A stretch of 13,272 nucleotides of DNA, taken from Chloroflexota bacterium. Lineage in GTDB: Bacteria; Chloroflexota; Anaerolineae; SpSt-600. The stretch covers positions 1 through 13,272 of the forward strand of contig DRAO01000239.1 of assembly GCA_011041825.1 (NCBI GenBank), in the 5' to 3' direction. Below are positions 1 to 6,936 of this stretch, piece by piece (within the stretch, counting starts at the first letter, position 1; every line of letters begins with the position of its first letter). Both the position numbers and the translations under genes were made by a program. The notes beneath the pieces were generated by a model. That model was not told the DNA's origin and made no database searches. It was given only the letters and a program-made list of their open reading frames with translations.

Positions 1-207
1 GCTGTAGATAAGGTAGCCGAGTATATCCGGAAGGCCAGGGCCGCTGTAAAGGACATATACAAGGCTGGTAAAAGCCGCTCCGAAGTAGCCAAGCTGGTGA
101 ACGATTTCCTCCCCCTATTTCCCGTTTCACCTCAATCGGAGAACGAAATCAAAGCCCTCATAAAAGCTGGCCTGAGCCATATCTACGATGAATTCAAAGC
201 CGGATGA
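1..207 (+). CDS. C-terminal end of an unidentified protein (5' partial)
   Basis: An open frame runs in from the window edge for 68 codons and ends at TGA 205-207. The visible peptide is almost entirely helical and charged, with segments such as AEYIRKARAAVKDIYKAGK and ENEIKALIKAGLSHIYDEF and a short proline-rich break between them (LPLFPVSP). Codon use, rich in C and G at third positions, matches the neighbouring genes and supports real coding. I do not recognise the family from this fragment. A helical C-terminal tail like this occurs in some metallo-beta-lactamase-fold hydrolases, but no catalytic motif is visible, so that is only a guess. The start and most of the protein lie outside the window. 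Confidence 0.6.
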   Translation, partial: AVDKVAEYIRKARAAVKDIYKAGKSRSEVAKLVNDFLPLFPVSPQSENEIKALIKAGLSHIYDEFKAG

Positions 208-250
208 GTTTATGGAATCCCCCTTTATGCAGAAAATACTCCCGGAATAT

Positions 251-277
251 CCCAAATTTATCCCAAATATCCCAAAT
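251..277 (+). repeat. Three closely spaced CCCAAAT direct repeats
   Basis: CCCAAAT occurs at 251-257, 262-268 and 271-277, each copy preceded by AT-rich TAT or TTAT. Centre spacings are 11 and 9 bp, so the copies sit roughly one helical turn apart. This resembles a small cluster of protein-binding sites, but no regulator or function can be assigned. It lies about 45 bp after the stop of the partial gene and about 250 bp before the next promoter. Confidence 0.5.
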
Positions 278-363
278 ACGAAGGAGTTGTCGGGCCGTAG
301 CGAGTCTGTAACGGTCCAGTAGGCGAGCGGGAGGATGACTGCTGGGTTGCAATAAGAAAGGGG

Positions 364-406
364 GTTATTTCTTCGACGACGGCTTCGCCGTCGTCGAAGA
401 AATAAC
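364..406. repeat. Perfect 20-bp palindrome with TTC loop (hairpin 1)
   Basis: The left arm 364-383 and right arm 387-406 are exact reverse complements around the loop TTC (384-386). The core reads GGC-TTC-GCC and the outer part contains TTTCTTC/GAAGAAA. The same geometry recurs at 6848-6886 and 7041-7079 with different middle-arm sequence. It is followed by TTTCCTTAAAA, so it could also terminate the upstream transcript, although its stop codon is 157 bp away. Confidence 0.85.
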
Positions 407-529
407 TTTCCTTAAAATCCCTGTTTTGGAGGCGACTCTCCAACGCCGAGAGGCCGTTCCCTTGTCGTGTAGCTATTTACACAAGAGCGACCTACTAAAT
501 TGATACAGGCTCGGCCGTAGCTGATTTCT

Positions 530-558
530 TTGACAGGGGATGTGAGAAAGCGTATAAT
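530..558 (+). promoter_or_regulatory. Sigma-70-type promoter for the UPF0173 gene
   Basis: TTGACA (530-535) and TATAAT (553-558) are both full consensus with an ideal 17-bp spacer. Transcription should start near 565, leaving a leader of about 30 nt before the ATG at 594. The promoter also settles the start of the gene: the in-frame TTG at 558 overlaps the -10 box and cannot be in the mRNA. Confidence 0.85.
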
Positions 559-593
559 TGGTAAGGAGCATTTCAGAGGTCGGAGGTGTGCTT

Positions 594-1277
594 ATGGGTG
601 TTAAGCTTACTTTCTACGGCCACGCTTGTTTCCTGATCGAAGGTGGCGGAGCGGCCATCATCGTAGACCCCTTCCTCAATGGGAACCCCCTGGCCCCCGT
701 GAAAGCGGAAGCCATAAAGGCCGATTACGTCCTTGTCAGCCACGGCCATGGCGACCACCTTGGGGATACAGTTGAGATTGCCAAACGGAACAAGGCCACC
801 GTCATTTCAAATTTCGAGATTGCCACCTATTGTCAGAATCAAGGGGTGGAAGCTCATCCCCTTCACATCGGGGGTGGGTGGAATTTCCCCTTCGGCAGGG
901 TCAAGCTCACCGTGGCCCATCACGGCTCTGCCTTGCCCGACGGCAGTTATGGCGGCAACCCCTGCGGGTTCCTCATTTCCATCGAAGGGGTCAAGGTTTA
1001 CCACGCTGGCGATACCAGCCTCACCTATGATATGAAGCTCATCGGCGAAGAAGGGATAGACGTAGCTCTCTTGCCCATTGGGGATAACTTCACTATGGGG
1101 CCAGACGATGCCCTGAGGGCTGTCAAGCTCCTCGAACCCAAGGTGGTAATCCCGATGCATTACGACACTTTCGATGTGATAAAGCAGGATCCGGAGGCCT
1201 TTGCCAAAGCCGTGGAGGAGCAAACCTCCGCCAAAGCCGTGGTGCTCAAGCCGGGCGAGAGTTTCACCTATCCGTAA
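594..1277 (+). CDS. UPF0173 metal-dependent hydrolase (metallo-beta-lactamase fold)
   Basis: The 227-residue product matches the length and motif order of the UPF0173 (YtkL-like) branch of the metallo-beta-lactamase superfamily. It is presumably cytoplasmic and binds two metals; the physiological substrate of the family is not known. Visible motifs are YGHACF with His10, the metal motif SHGHGDH (His50, His52, Asp54, His55), AHHGS (His110), HAGDT (Asp140) and PMHYDTF (His189). All expected ligands are present, so it should be active. There is no signal peptide or membrane segment. The start is ATG 594, with GGAGGT at 582-587 six bases upstream. It is transcribed alone and ends 8 bp before a strong hairpin. 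Confidence 0.93.
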   Translation: MGVKLTFYGHACFLIEGGGAAIIVDPFLNGNPLAPVKAEAIKADYVLVSHGHGDHLGDTVEIAKRNKATVISNFEIATYCQNQGVEAHPLHIGGGWNFPFGRVKLTVAHHGSALPDGSYGGNPCGFLISIEGVKVYHAGDTSLTYDMKLIGEEGIDVALLPIGDNFTMGPDDALRAVKLLEPKVVIPMHYDTFDVIKQDPEAFAKAVEEQTSAKAVVLKPGESFTYP

Positions 1278-1284
1278 AAAGCGT

Positions 1285-1323
1285 TTTGCCAGGCAGCGAC
1301 CCCTGCCGCTGCCTGGCAAATTT
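1285..1323. terminator. Hairpin terminator between convergent genes
   Basis: Arms 1285-1298 and 1307-1320 form a perfect 14-bp stem (core GCCAGGCAGCG) with an 8-nt loop. On the plus strand it is followed by TTTCCCTCTT. On the minus strand it is followed by ACGCTTTTT. It lies between the stops of the UPF0173 gene (1277) and the convergent reductase gene (1333), where a bidirectional terminator is expected. The T-runs are modest on both sides. Confidence 0.8.
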
Positions 1324-1332
1324 CCCTCTTCC

Positions 1333-1908
1333 TTAAAGGCTCCGAGCTATGCGAGCTCCCAGGGTATAAGCATCCATAAGAGCGGTTGGGTGTTCCCTTA
1401 TCTGCCCCTTTAATTCTGTCTCAGGGAAGAAGAGCTCCGCCGTGTAAACCACATCTATCGTGCTGAAGAAAGCCCTTATAATCCTGCGGGCCGGGTTGAA
1501 TATCTCGGTTTTATCAGGGGCTCCTGCTACGGAGATGAAAACCCCGGGGCGTTTTTTCCCCGTAAGGGATACAGCTTGATTTAGCTTGTTTTTAAGGACC
1601 CAGAAGGCCTCGCATCTGTCTATCACGGCTTTTAACTGGGACGGAAGCCCGAGGAAGTATATGGGAGCAGCTATGAACAGGGCCTCCATCTCCCGAAATT
1701 TCATATATAGCAAATCCATATCATCCCTTATGACACATCGTCCGGTTTCCAGGCATCCTTCACAATGGGTACACCCCTGAATCTGGAGTTTGCTCAGCAC
1801 TATTTTTTCCGTATCAGCACCGGCGCTCCTGGCCCCGGCCAATGCTTGGTCTAGCAACAGTTCGGTATTACCCCCTTGACGGGGACTGCCGGCAATTCCC
1901 AGGATCAT
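1333..1908 (-). CDS. NADPH-dependent FMN reductase / iron-sulfur flavoprotein-like protein
   Basis: The 191-residue flavodoxin-fold protein begins with beta strand MILGIAG and the FMN phosphate loop GSPRQGGNTE (residues 7-16). APIYFLGLPSQLKAVIDR (81-98) is the family's second flavin-contact and dimer region. Four cysteines (46, 49, 52, 58) are spaced CX2CX2CX5C, the compact arrangement seen in iron-sulfur flavoproteins (ISF, first known from methanogens), which bind a 4Fe-4S cluster near FMN. This suggests a redox protein carrying electrons between a donor such as ferredoxin or NAD(P)H and an unknown acceptor. The start ATG has GGGAGG nine bases upstream. The gene begins 38 bp after the sbcD stop and is probably co-transcribed with it. 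The substrate is unknown, and cluster binding is inferred from the cysteines only. Confidence 0.88.
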   Translation of the reverse strand: MILGIAGSPRQGGNTELLLDQALAGARSAGADTEKIVLSKLQIQGCTHCEGCLETGRCVIRDDMDLLYMKFREMEALFIAAPIYFLGLPSQLKAVIDRCEAFWVLKNKLNQAVSLTGKKRPGVFISVAGAPDKTEIFNPARRIIRAFFSTIDVVYTAELFFPETELKGQIREHPTALMDAYTLGARIARSL

Positions 1909-1946
1909 CTCCCTTCGCCTCCCTGATTAAGGTATTTCGCCGGAAA

Positions 1947-3191
1947 TTATCCGGCCTTGTCGCCGCTGGCTTCTTCCTCCCGGATGAGTTCCTCAGCGTA
2001 TTGGAGAAGCAGCTTGCGACGCTCTTCAGATACTTTCTTCAGCTCCAGGTATTTTTCCAGGAGTTCCCTGGGGCCCAGTTCCTCCACAGCTTTAACCTCT
2101 AAACGAAGACGGTAAACCCTCTCGACATCCCTGTTAATGCTGGCTATGTAATAAGCATCCTTAAGGGCGGCCATAAGCTTGCGTTCCTGGAAGGAAGCTT
2201 CCTGTTCCGGCAACAGTTTTACGTTTACCCGGACCACCGCATTTTTCACTTGGTGTTGGGAAAGAGCCTGTAAGGCGGCTTCGGTAGGGTCCCGGGCAGC
2301 ACGGACATCAGCTTCTATGGTGATGAAAGGACGAGCTTTGACCGGAATGAATTGGTAAGTGGTCTCTCCCTTCCTGAGATAAACTTCCACGAACCCCTTT
2401 TCTTCGCCTTCCTCGCCGAAATCAATGCGCTCCAGGCTCCCGGCGTAAACCACAGGAGGGTAAAAGCCTTCATTTAAATCCTGATGACGGTGGATATGAC
2501 CCAGAGCCACGTAATCCCAGGGGGATGAAGCCAGCACGCTTTTTGCCAGGATGATATCCCTCCCCAGCATTATGCTCCTCTCAGAACCATAACGGGCTCC
2601 CATCACGCTGAAATGTCCCACCAATACCGTCGGCAATTCCTCATCCACTTTGGAAGCCAGGTTCTCTATCTCTTCGGCAACTTTGCGAGCCATTAAGCGG
2701 TCTATCTCCTCTATGCTCTTGCCTCTATAGCTTATGCCAGCCAGGAATAATGCCCTGGTGGGGTAGGGGACTGTGACGGCTTGGAAAGGACCGTGTTTGG
2801 TCTCTATCCGGTAAATGCCGGGCCTTCGGGCCACAGTAACCCCAGGGATTTCCAGAGTATGGAAGATGTCCAAGCTGCTGGCTTTTTTGGGCATTGCAGG
2901 CAGGTCGTGGTTGCCCACTAGAAGCAGGATGGGGATGTCCTCATCCACGAGGCGTTTGATGCGGCGGGCAAACTCTCGCTGATAGGTGGCTCCTGGGTCT
3001 CGGTTCCGATAGGCATCTCCACAGAAGATGACTGCATCCACCCCGTTGCCTATGGCATAATCCACCACTTCATCAAAGCGGTTGAGGAAATCCCGCACCC
3101 GGCTGGAAACGCCCATCTGGGGGTCAAGATGACCATAGCTTTCCACCCCTATGTGGAGGTCAGCAAAGTGGAGGATACGAATGGCTTGCAT
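1947..3191 (-). CDS. sbcD: SbcD/Mre11-family DNA repair exonuclease
   Basis: This 414-residue protein is a calcineurin-like metallophosphoesterase of the SbcD/Mre11 type. Such nuclease subunits act with the SbcC/Rad50 ATPase to cut hairpins and process double-strand ends. All phosphodiesterase motifs are present: FADLH (Asp11, His13), GDAYRNR (Asp59), GNHD (94-96), VGH (His193) and GHIH (His232, His234). The C-terminal 60 residues are helical and charged, as expected for the region that contacts SbcC. AAGGTGG lies just upstream of the ATG. No sbcC gene adjoins it: upstream is a glycosyltransferase and downstream a flavoprotein, so the ATPase partner must be elsewhere if it exists. A YhaO-like relative is the main alternative. 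It probably has its own promoter (3262-3290) as well as read-through from the upstream operon. Confidence 0.88.
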   Translation of the reverse strand: MQAIRILHFADLHIGVESYGHLDPQMGVSSRVRDFLNRFDEVVDYAIGNGVDAVIFCGDAYRNRDPGATYQREFARRIKRLVDEDIPILLLVGNHDLPAMPKKASSLDIFHTLEIPGVTVARRPGIYRIETKHGPFQAVTVPYPTRALFLAGISYRGKSIEEIDRLMARKVAEEIENLASKVDEELPTVLVGHFSVMGARYGSERSIMLGRDIILAKSVLASSPWDYVALGHIHRHQDLNEGFYPPVVYAGSLERIDFGEEGEEKGFVEVYLRKGETTYQFIPVKARPFITIEADVRAARDPTEAALQALSQHQVKNAVVRVNVKLLPEQEASFQERKLMAALKDAYYIASINRDVERVYRLRLEVKAVEELGPRELLEKYLELKKVSEERRKLLLQYAEELIREEEASGDKAG

Positions 3192-3261
3192 AGGCCACCT
3201 TTATCCTTATCACAACTCATCCGGCACTGCTTAAAGGTGGAAGAAACCACCGGCGTTGAGA

Positions 3262-3290
3262 AGTTTATCACAAAACCAGTGTTTTGGCAA
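3262..3290 (-). promoter_or_regulatory. Possible sbcD promoter
   Basis: On the minus strand, TTGCCA (3285-3290) and TAAACT (3262-3267) are separated by exactly 17 bp, with TGA forming an extended -10 (TGn). Transcription would start near 3255, about 60 nt before the sbcD ATG. The -35 box lies just beyond the stop of the preceding glycosyltransferase. A small inverted repeat, GGTGG/CCACC (3236-3251), would fall at the start of the transcript. The -10 matches consensus at only 4 of 6 positions, so this is a moderate call. Confidence 0.5.
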
Positions 3291-3293
3291 ACG

Positions 3294-4478
3294 TTATTTT
3301 CCCTTGTGCGAGCGGAAGAAGGGGATGAGGGTGCGAAATCCCGGGTTCTCAACGGGGATAAGGCGTCCATCCCTTTGCAAGATGTACTCCTCATCCCGCC
3401 ATACTATCCGCTTTCCCAATGGGGCTACCGCCCATAATATGCCGTGGAAGAGGTCGGCAATGGGCAGGAGAGGCAAACTCCTTCGCAATTGCCGGTGCCC
3501 CATATATCCCAGGATAATCCACCCCGTGATAAATCGCACTGCTATCGAAGTAAGGAGGAGCAGCTTCCCCAGGAAGGAGAATCCGGTCAGTAAGGCTACT
3601 ACAAGGGAGAGGGGTATCGAGAGGGTCAACACGATGCCCGGGTATTCTCGTGGGCGGCTCACCCACGAGCACCTCATCCACCGCAATTGCCTGTGCCAAA
3701 GCTCCCCCCATCGGACTGGGCCTAGTACGGTTTCCACAATGCAATCAGAAAAAAGCACCTTCCGGCCAATTGCTTTCACCCGGGCTCCTATCTCATAGTC
3801 ATCGGCCAGGTGATTGGCGATGGCCCCAAAGCCCCCTATCTCCTCCAGCTCTTCTTTGCCTATCACTATGGTGGAGCCAAAGGCGTAGCTCATCCTCAGC
3901 CAGTGAAATCCTATTATGGCGGAGGGGAGGAAGTTGGCGCTTATGTAAAGGGCCTCCACCTTAGCGGCCAGGGAATCCAGCTCTTGTCCCCGATAGAGGC
4001 AGGTTACCAACCCCGTCTCCGGGTCAGCCAGTGGCGCTATCACCCTCCGCAAATAATCGGGGGGGACACGGATGTCGCTATCGCTTATCACCAGGATCGG
4101 GTATTGAGCCCTGGAGGCCAGAGCTTCGAGGAGGCCTACTTTGCGGTTAGCCCCCCGAGGTTCAGCCACCACGATTTTTATGGGGATTGCGGGGAATTCC
4201 TGAGAGAGTTGCTGTACAATGGGGACGGAAGGCTCTTCCAGGCTCTGCACCCCGAAGAGAATTTCAAACCGGGGGTAATCCTGGGTGCAGAAACTCCTGA
4301 GATTGTAATAAATCTGGTGGTCGAGCCCCCTCAATGGCTTTAAGATTGATACCGGTGGGGTAAACTCAGAAGAGGCCTTCTGCTTCCCTGAGAAGAAAGA
4401 ACGGGTAGCCCATAGCGCTAATAGCCAGTAAACCCAGCTTATAAAGACTACAATGGCTAAAAGGCTTACCAGGTTCAT
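3294..4478 (-). CDS. Ceramide-glucosyltransferase / HpnI-like family 2 glycosyltransferase
   Basis: The 394-residue membrane glycosyltransferase resembles ceramide glucosyltransferase and HpnI, which adds N-acetylglucosamine to the hopanoid side chain. One transmembrane helix lies at about residues 3-25. The GT-A domain follows, with PVSILKPLRGLD (Asp53), the nucleotide-sugar and metal motif SDSD (132-135), ADD (225-227, likely catalytic) and the processive-type RxxRW (263-267). C-terminal hydrophobic segments lie at about 281-325 and 335-355. It should act at the inner face of the membrane, moving a sugar from a nucleotide donor to a lipid. Its ATG overlaps the stop of the deacetylase gene in an ATGA junction, which implies translational coupling and a shared pathway. 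GAGGGGAAAAG precedes the start. The acceptor lipid is not shown by the sequence; a hopanoid, a ceramide or another lipid alcohol are all possible. Confidence 0.87.
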   Translation of the reverse strand: MNLVSLLAIVVFISWVYWLLALWATRSFFSGKQKASSEFTPPVSILKPLRGLDHQIYYNLRSFCTQDYPRFEILFGVQSLEEPSVPIVQQLSQEFPAIPIKIVVAEPRGANRKVGLLEALASRAQYPILVISDSDIRVPPDYLRRVIAPLADPETGLVTCLYRGQELDSLAAKVEALYISANFLPSAIIGFHWLRMSYAFGSTIVIGKEELEEIGGFGAIANHLADDYEIGARVKAIGRKVLFSDCIVETVLGPVRWGELWHRQLRWMRCSWVSRPREYPGIVLTLSIPLSLVVALLTGFSFLGKLLLLTSIAVRFITGWIILGYMGHRQLRRSLPLLPIADLFHGILWAVAPLGKRIVWRDEEYILQRDGRLIPVENPGFRTLIPFFRSHKGK

Positions 4479-5326
4479 CTTTTCCCCTCTGCCAGCATCG
4501 GGTAGGTTCCAAGGAGCAAGTCCCTTTCTTCCACAAGCTTGCGGAGGCGGGGGCTGAGCAGGGTTTCCAAATCTCCAGGATTGGGGCCAAAGGTCTCAAG
4601 CCGAGGACCCGCAGTGGGGTGGAAGTACAATTCGGCTGAGCCGCCCCTGATGGATTCCAGGACTTTGCTTACGTAAGCCTCTCGCATATTCCCGCTTTGG
4701 AAAAGCCCGTAAACCCGGTCGGTTACCGCTAGGGAACTTGTGCGGAGATAATTGAGAGCCCAGCGATTTAAGATGGCGTAAATTAACCCCCAGGTTGCCT
4801 TTATGACGGGCTTCTCCATACCGCTTTCCCAGGCCAGGCTCCAGTCATCCCTGGGGATGCGGATGCCCCGGGCTCCATATTCTTCTGCTAACTTTACCAG
4901 AGCGGGGAATATGGAAGGGTGAAGGTGGAAGTGCAGATGGCCATCAACGTGGGAAAGCGGTAACCCCGTCTGGGCGAAGAGGCGGAATTGCTCTTCCATC
5001 TCCCGCAGAATCACCTCTTGAGCACGGCGGTTGAAGAATACGGCAAGCCCCACCCATACCCCGCTTGAGAGCTTGCCATCTTCGTTGACCAGATGCCCCA
5101 GGGTTGAAGGGGGCAGGGCTGGCCAGCCTTCCGCCAGGGTCACGTGAAGTCCTACTGCCAAGGAGGGATTAGCCCGAGCGAGGGCTATGGCTTCATCCGC
5201 TGCTTTGCCGGTGACCATAAGGCTGGCACTGGTCAATATCCCTTCCCTGTGGGCCTTGATGATGGCCTCATTTATCGTGGGGAAAGCACCAAAATCATCG
5301 CCGTTAATTATGATTAAAGCTCGCAC
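4475..5326 (-). CDS. YdjC/ChbG family carbohydrate deacetylase, HpnK-like
   Basis: The 283-residue protein belongs to the YdjC/ChbG deacetylases, which remove N-acetyl groups from amino sugars using one metal ion. The metal and catalytic motifs are visible: NGDDFG near the N terminus (Asp10, Asp11), GLHVTL (His61), SHVDGHLHFH (His126, Asp128, His130) and YFHP (His236). There is no signal peptide, so it acts in the cytoplasm or at the inner membrane face. The start is GTG (5324-5326), with GAGGAGG 11 bases upstream inside the preceding gene, only 3 bp from that gene's stop. It overlaps the downstream HpnI-like transferase by 4 bp. In hopanoid producers HpnI attaches GlcNAc and HpnK deacetylates it to glucosamine; this pair is arranged for the same two steps. 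The true substrate is inferred only. Confidence 0.88.
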   Translation of the reverse strand: MRALIIINGDDFGAFPTINEAIIKAHREGILTSASLMVTGKAADEAIALARANPSLAVGLHVTLAEGWPALPPSTLGHLVNEDGKLSSGVWVGLAVFFNRRAQEVILREMEEQFRLFAQTGLPLSHVDGHLHFHLHPSIFPALVKLAEEYGARGIRIPRDDWSLAWESGMEKPVIKATWGLIYAILNRWALNYLRTSSLAVTDRVYGLFQSGNMREAYVSKVLESIRGGSAELYFHPTAGPRLETFGPNPGDLETLLSPRLRKLVEERDLLLGTYPMLAEGKR

Positions 5327-5329
5327 CGT

Positions 5330-6442
5330 TCAAAAAGCCTCCTCACAATATCCTCTTAGACGTATATGACGTGGGTGTGTGCGGCCTACCTCATACCAGA
5401 ACCCCCGTCTGGTCCAGGTAAGGGGGTTAACAGCCACCCCGTTCACTCGCACCTCCCAATGCAGGTGAGGTCCGGTGGAAAGCCCGGTGCTCCCAACCCA
5501 TCCCAGCAAATCCCCTCGTCCCACCTCTTCCCCTTCTCTCACGGCAATGCCCGAAAGGTGCCAGAACCCGCTCATCACTCCCGCCCCGTGGTTTAGGATC
5601 ACCGCATTGCCCCTTATGGTAAGCTCCTGCGCTAACACCACCTGCCCTGGGGCCGGGGCATATACGGGGTCTCCCTCCTTGGCCCGGAGATCCACCCCGC
5701 TGTGGAAACCCCTAGGCGGAGCATTGTTGTATGAGCGCCGGAAACCGAAGGGAGAGGTCACGTGGATTTTGCCCCTGAGGGGCAGTGAGAAAGGCGCATA
5801 CCATTGTGCTTCAAGCGTAAAGCGGCCAAAAGCCTTGGAGACCAAATCCCTTTCCTGGAGGATGAGTTCTGGCTTCAGCAAAGCCCGCTTGGCCGGAGAT
5901 AGGTGGATATGCTCCACCTCATAATCACCCGCCACCACCGGCACGGGGATGGATAACCTCGCACCGTCGGGAAGGCGTATCTGTAAGGGATATGTGCCCG
6001 GCTTTGCGAGGGCATAAACCCCTAGGAAGGCTATGCAGCCCCTGGGGCTTCGGATAAATCTGAGCTTCTGGCCTGCAAATTCCCCTGAAGGCAAATCTCC
6101 ATCACACTGACGCACCAGCACTATCCCCGCTTCCCCCTGCACAAGGGGGTAAGGCTCCACAATCACTTTCCCTTCGGCCAGTAGGGGAACCTCTTGCCTG
6201 GGGATGAGCAAGTGTTGACCGGGGATGATTACATCTGGGTTGCGGATGTTGTTGACCCGCACAAGGGTTTCCACATCCACGCCGTAACGGTCGGCTATCA
6301 AGCTCAGGCAGTCCCCGGGTTGCACAGTGTAGATTATGCCTGGCCCCTGGGAGGGGGGTGCTGCCGTGGCAGGGCTTAACACCCCCAGGGAGAGAACTAT
6401 GATCAGGGTGACCTCAACCGCTCTCCTCAAAGCTGATTTCAT
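5330..6442 (-). CDS. Secreted LysM and M23 (LytM) peptidoglycan endopeptidase
   Basis: This 370-residue exported protein has a signal peptide at residues 1-28 (basic MKSALRR, hydrophobic core, likely cleavage after ATAA). One LysM domain for peptidoglycan binding follows (about 37-81, YTVQPGDCLSLIADRYGV to GQHLLIP). A beta-rich middle domain spans about 90-175. The M23 metallo-endopeptidase domain is C-terminal (about 220-345). Zinc ligands are intact: GFHSGVD (His247, Asp251) and the HLH motif (326-328), with His295 in WHLS as a catalytic histidine. It should cut peptide crosslinks in the cell wall. LysM plus this beta domain plus M23 is typical of Chloroflexota wall hydrolases. Its start lies 29 bp inside the upstream DUF192 gene, and its stop is 3 bp from the deacetylase start, so all are one operon. 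Confidence 0.93.
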   Translation of the reverse strand: MKSALRRAVEVTLIIVLSLGVLSPATAAPPSQGPGIIYTVQPGDCLSLIADRYGVDVETLVRVNNIRNPDVIIPGQHLLIPRQEVPLLAEGKVIVEPYPLVQGEAGIVLVRQCDGDLPSGEFAGQKLRFIRSPRGCIAFLGVYALAKPGTYPLQIRLPDGARLSIPVPVVAGDYEVEHIHLSPAKRALLKPELILQERDLVSKAFGRFTLEAQWYAPFSLPLRGKIHVTSPFGFRRSYNNAPPRGFHSGVDLRAKEGDPVYAPAPGQVVLAQELTIRGNAVILNHGAGVMSGFWHLSGIAVREGEEVGRGDLLGWVGSTGLSTGPHLHWEVRVNGVAVNPLTWTRRGFWYEVGRTHPRHIRLRGYCEEAF

Positions 6443-6773
6443 CGCCCACTTCCACTTCCCTCAGGAGATGTGGATGCCCCTCTATGTAATAGCGGGCCGG
6501 GAGAGAGGGCACATACCAAAGGCGAAAGGGTTTTGCGAGCGTCTTATCCACCACTCGTCCTTGTTCATCCAGCCACACAACGGCGATGGGGAAAAAGACG
6601 AAGAGCATATGGATAGATGCTTCCATCCGGCTGCTTCGATGATTTACGAATACCAGGGCTTCCCCGGGGTTAAGGTTCCTACGGAACATAAGTCCCCGGG
6701 CTTTCCCCCAGAAAGTGCGGCAGATTTTGACTTTCTCCGCTAGCACAATGCCTTTGGTCTTGTTTACCAGCAT
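6414..6773 (-). CDS. DUF192 family protein
   Basis: The 119-residue product matches the DUF192 family, small beta-barrel proteins of unknown function. Diagnostic stretches are the N-terminal NKTKGIVLAEKVKICRTFWGKARGLMFR, here broken by the family's GLMFR motif at its end, then MEASIHMLFVFFPIAVVWLD (about 50-69) and a closing VEVGDEISF. No signal peptide is seen, although some family members are exported. The start at ATG 6771-6773 fits the usual family N terminus; a GTG at 6810-6812 in the same frame would add 13 residues. Neither start has a good Shine-Dalgarno site, only AGAGAT directly before the ATG. It overlaps the M23 peptidase gene by 29 bp and heads the envelope operon. A promoter at 6937-6964 would give it a leader of more than 100 nt containing a large hairpin. 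Confidence 0.82.
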   Translation of the reverse strand: MLVNKTKGIVLAEKVKICRTFWGKARGLMFRRNLNPGEALVFVNHRSSRMEASIHMLFVFFPIAVVWLDEQGRVVDKTLAKPFRLWYVPSLPARYYIEGHPHLLREVEVGDEISFEESG

Positions 6774-6847
6774 ATCTCTACAGGTGGCAGCTCCAAACTT
6801 AATCGTGGTCACATAAGAAGGTGGGATTTTGTCCCAGGAAGAGAGAT

Positions 6848-6886
6848 GTTTTTGTGGGCAAGGGCTTCGCCGTTGCCCACAAGAAC
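6848..6886. repeat. 18-bp inverted repeat with TTC loop (hairpin 2)
   Basis: Arms 6848-6865 and 6869-6886 pair around the loop TTC (6866-6868), with one mismatch (6862/6872) and one T/G position (6851/6883). The core is GGC-TTC-GCC; the middle arm is GTGGGCAA/TTGCCCAC. It shares its layout with hairpins 1 and 3 but not its middle sequence. It lies within the probable 5' leader of the DUF192 operon, and no T-run follows on either strand, so it is not an ordinary terminator. Confidence 0.8.
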
Positions 6887-6936
6887 GCCCTTCCTACAGG
6901 CTTGCCAAGGGTGAAAAGGGAAACCACCCATTCCCC

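Larger units (their letters stand above)
208..593. other. Non-coding region with repeats, palindrome and promoter
   Basis: This 386-bp stretch lies between the partial gene and the UPF0173 start. It holds three CCCAAAT repeats (251-277), a perfect long palindrome (364-406), a weak imperfect hairpin around 461-486 (GTGTA/TACAC arms) and a consensus promoter (530-558). The 9-mer GGCCGTAGC occurs twice (293-301 and 513-521). No convincing gene was found: the one open frame on the minus strand (258-443) runs straight through the palindrome and shows no family features. Confidence 0.6.

Noticed and set aside
258..443. Minus-strand open frame of 61 codons
   Set aside because: It runs through the perfect palindrome at 364-406, shows no family features and has low-complexity composition; likely chance.
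558..593. TTG start for the UPF0173 gene
   Set aside because: It overlaps the -10 box of a consensus promoter; ATG 594 has a strong GGAGGT and fits the family N terminus.
807..1319. Minus-strand open frame of 170 codons opposite the UPF0173 gene
   Set aside because: It is a shadow of a well-supported gene, and it crosses the terminator hairpin.
1939..1955. GCCGG/CCGGC hairpin over the sbcD stop codon
   Set aside because: Only 5 bp with no following T-run, and the reductase gene continues 38 bp on, so it is not a convincing terminator.
3810..4343. Plus-strand open frame of 177 codons opposite the glycosyltransferase
   Set aside because: Antisense shadow; the minus-strand frame carries all catalytic motifs of a GT2 enzyme.
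6883..6894. SOS-box-like GAACGCCCTTCC between the divergent genes
   Set aside because: The second half is TTCC rather than GTTC, and the GAAC is part of hairpin 2; not a credible operator.
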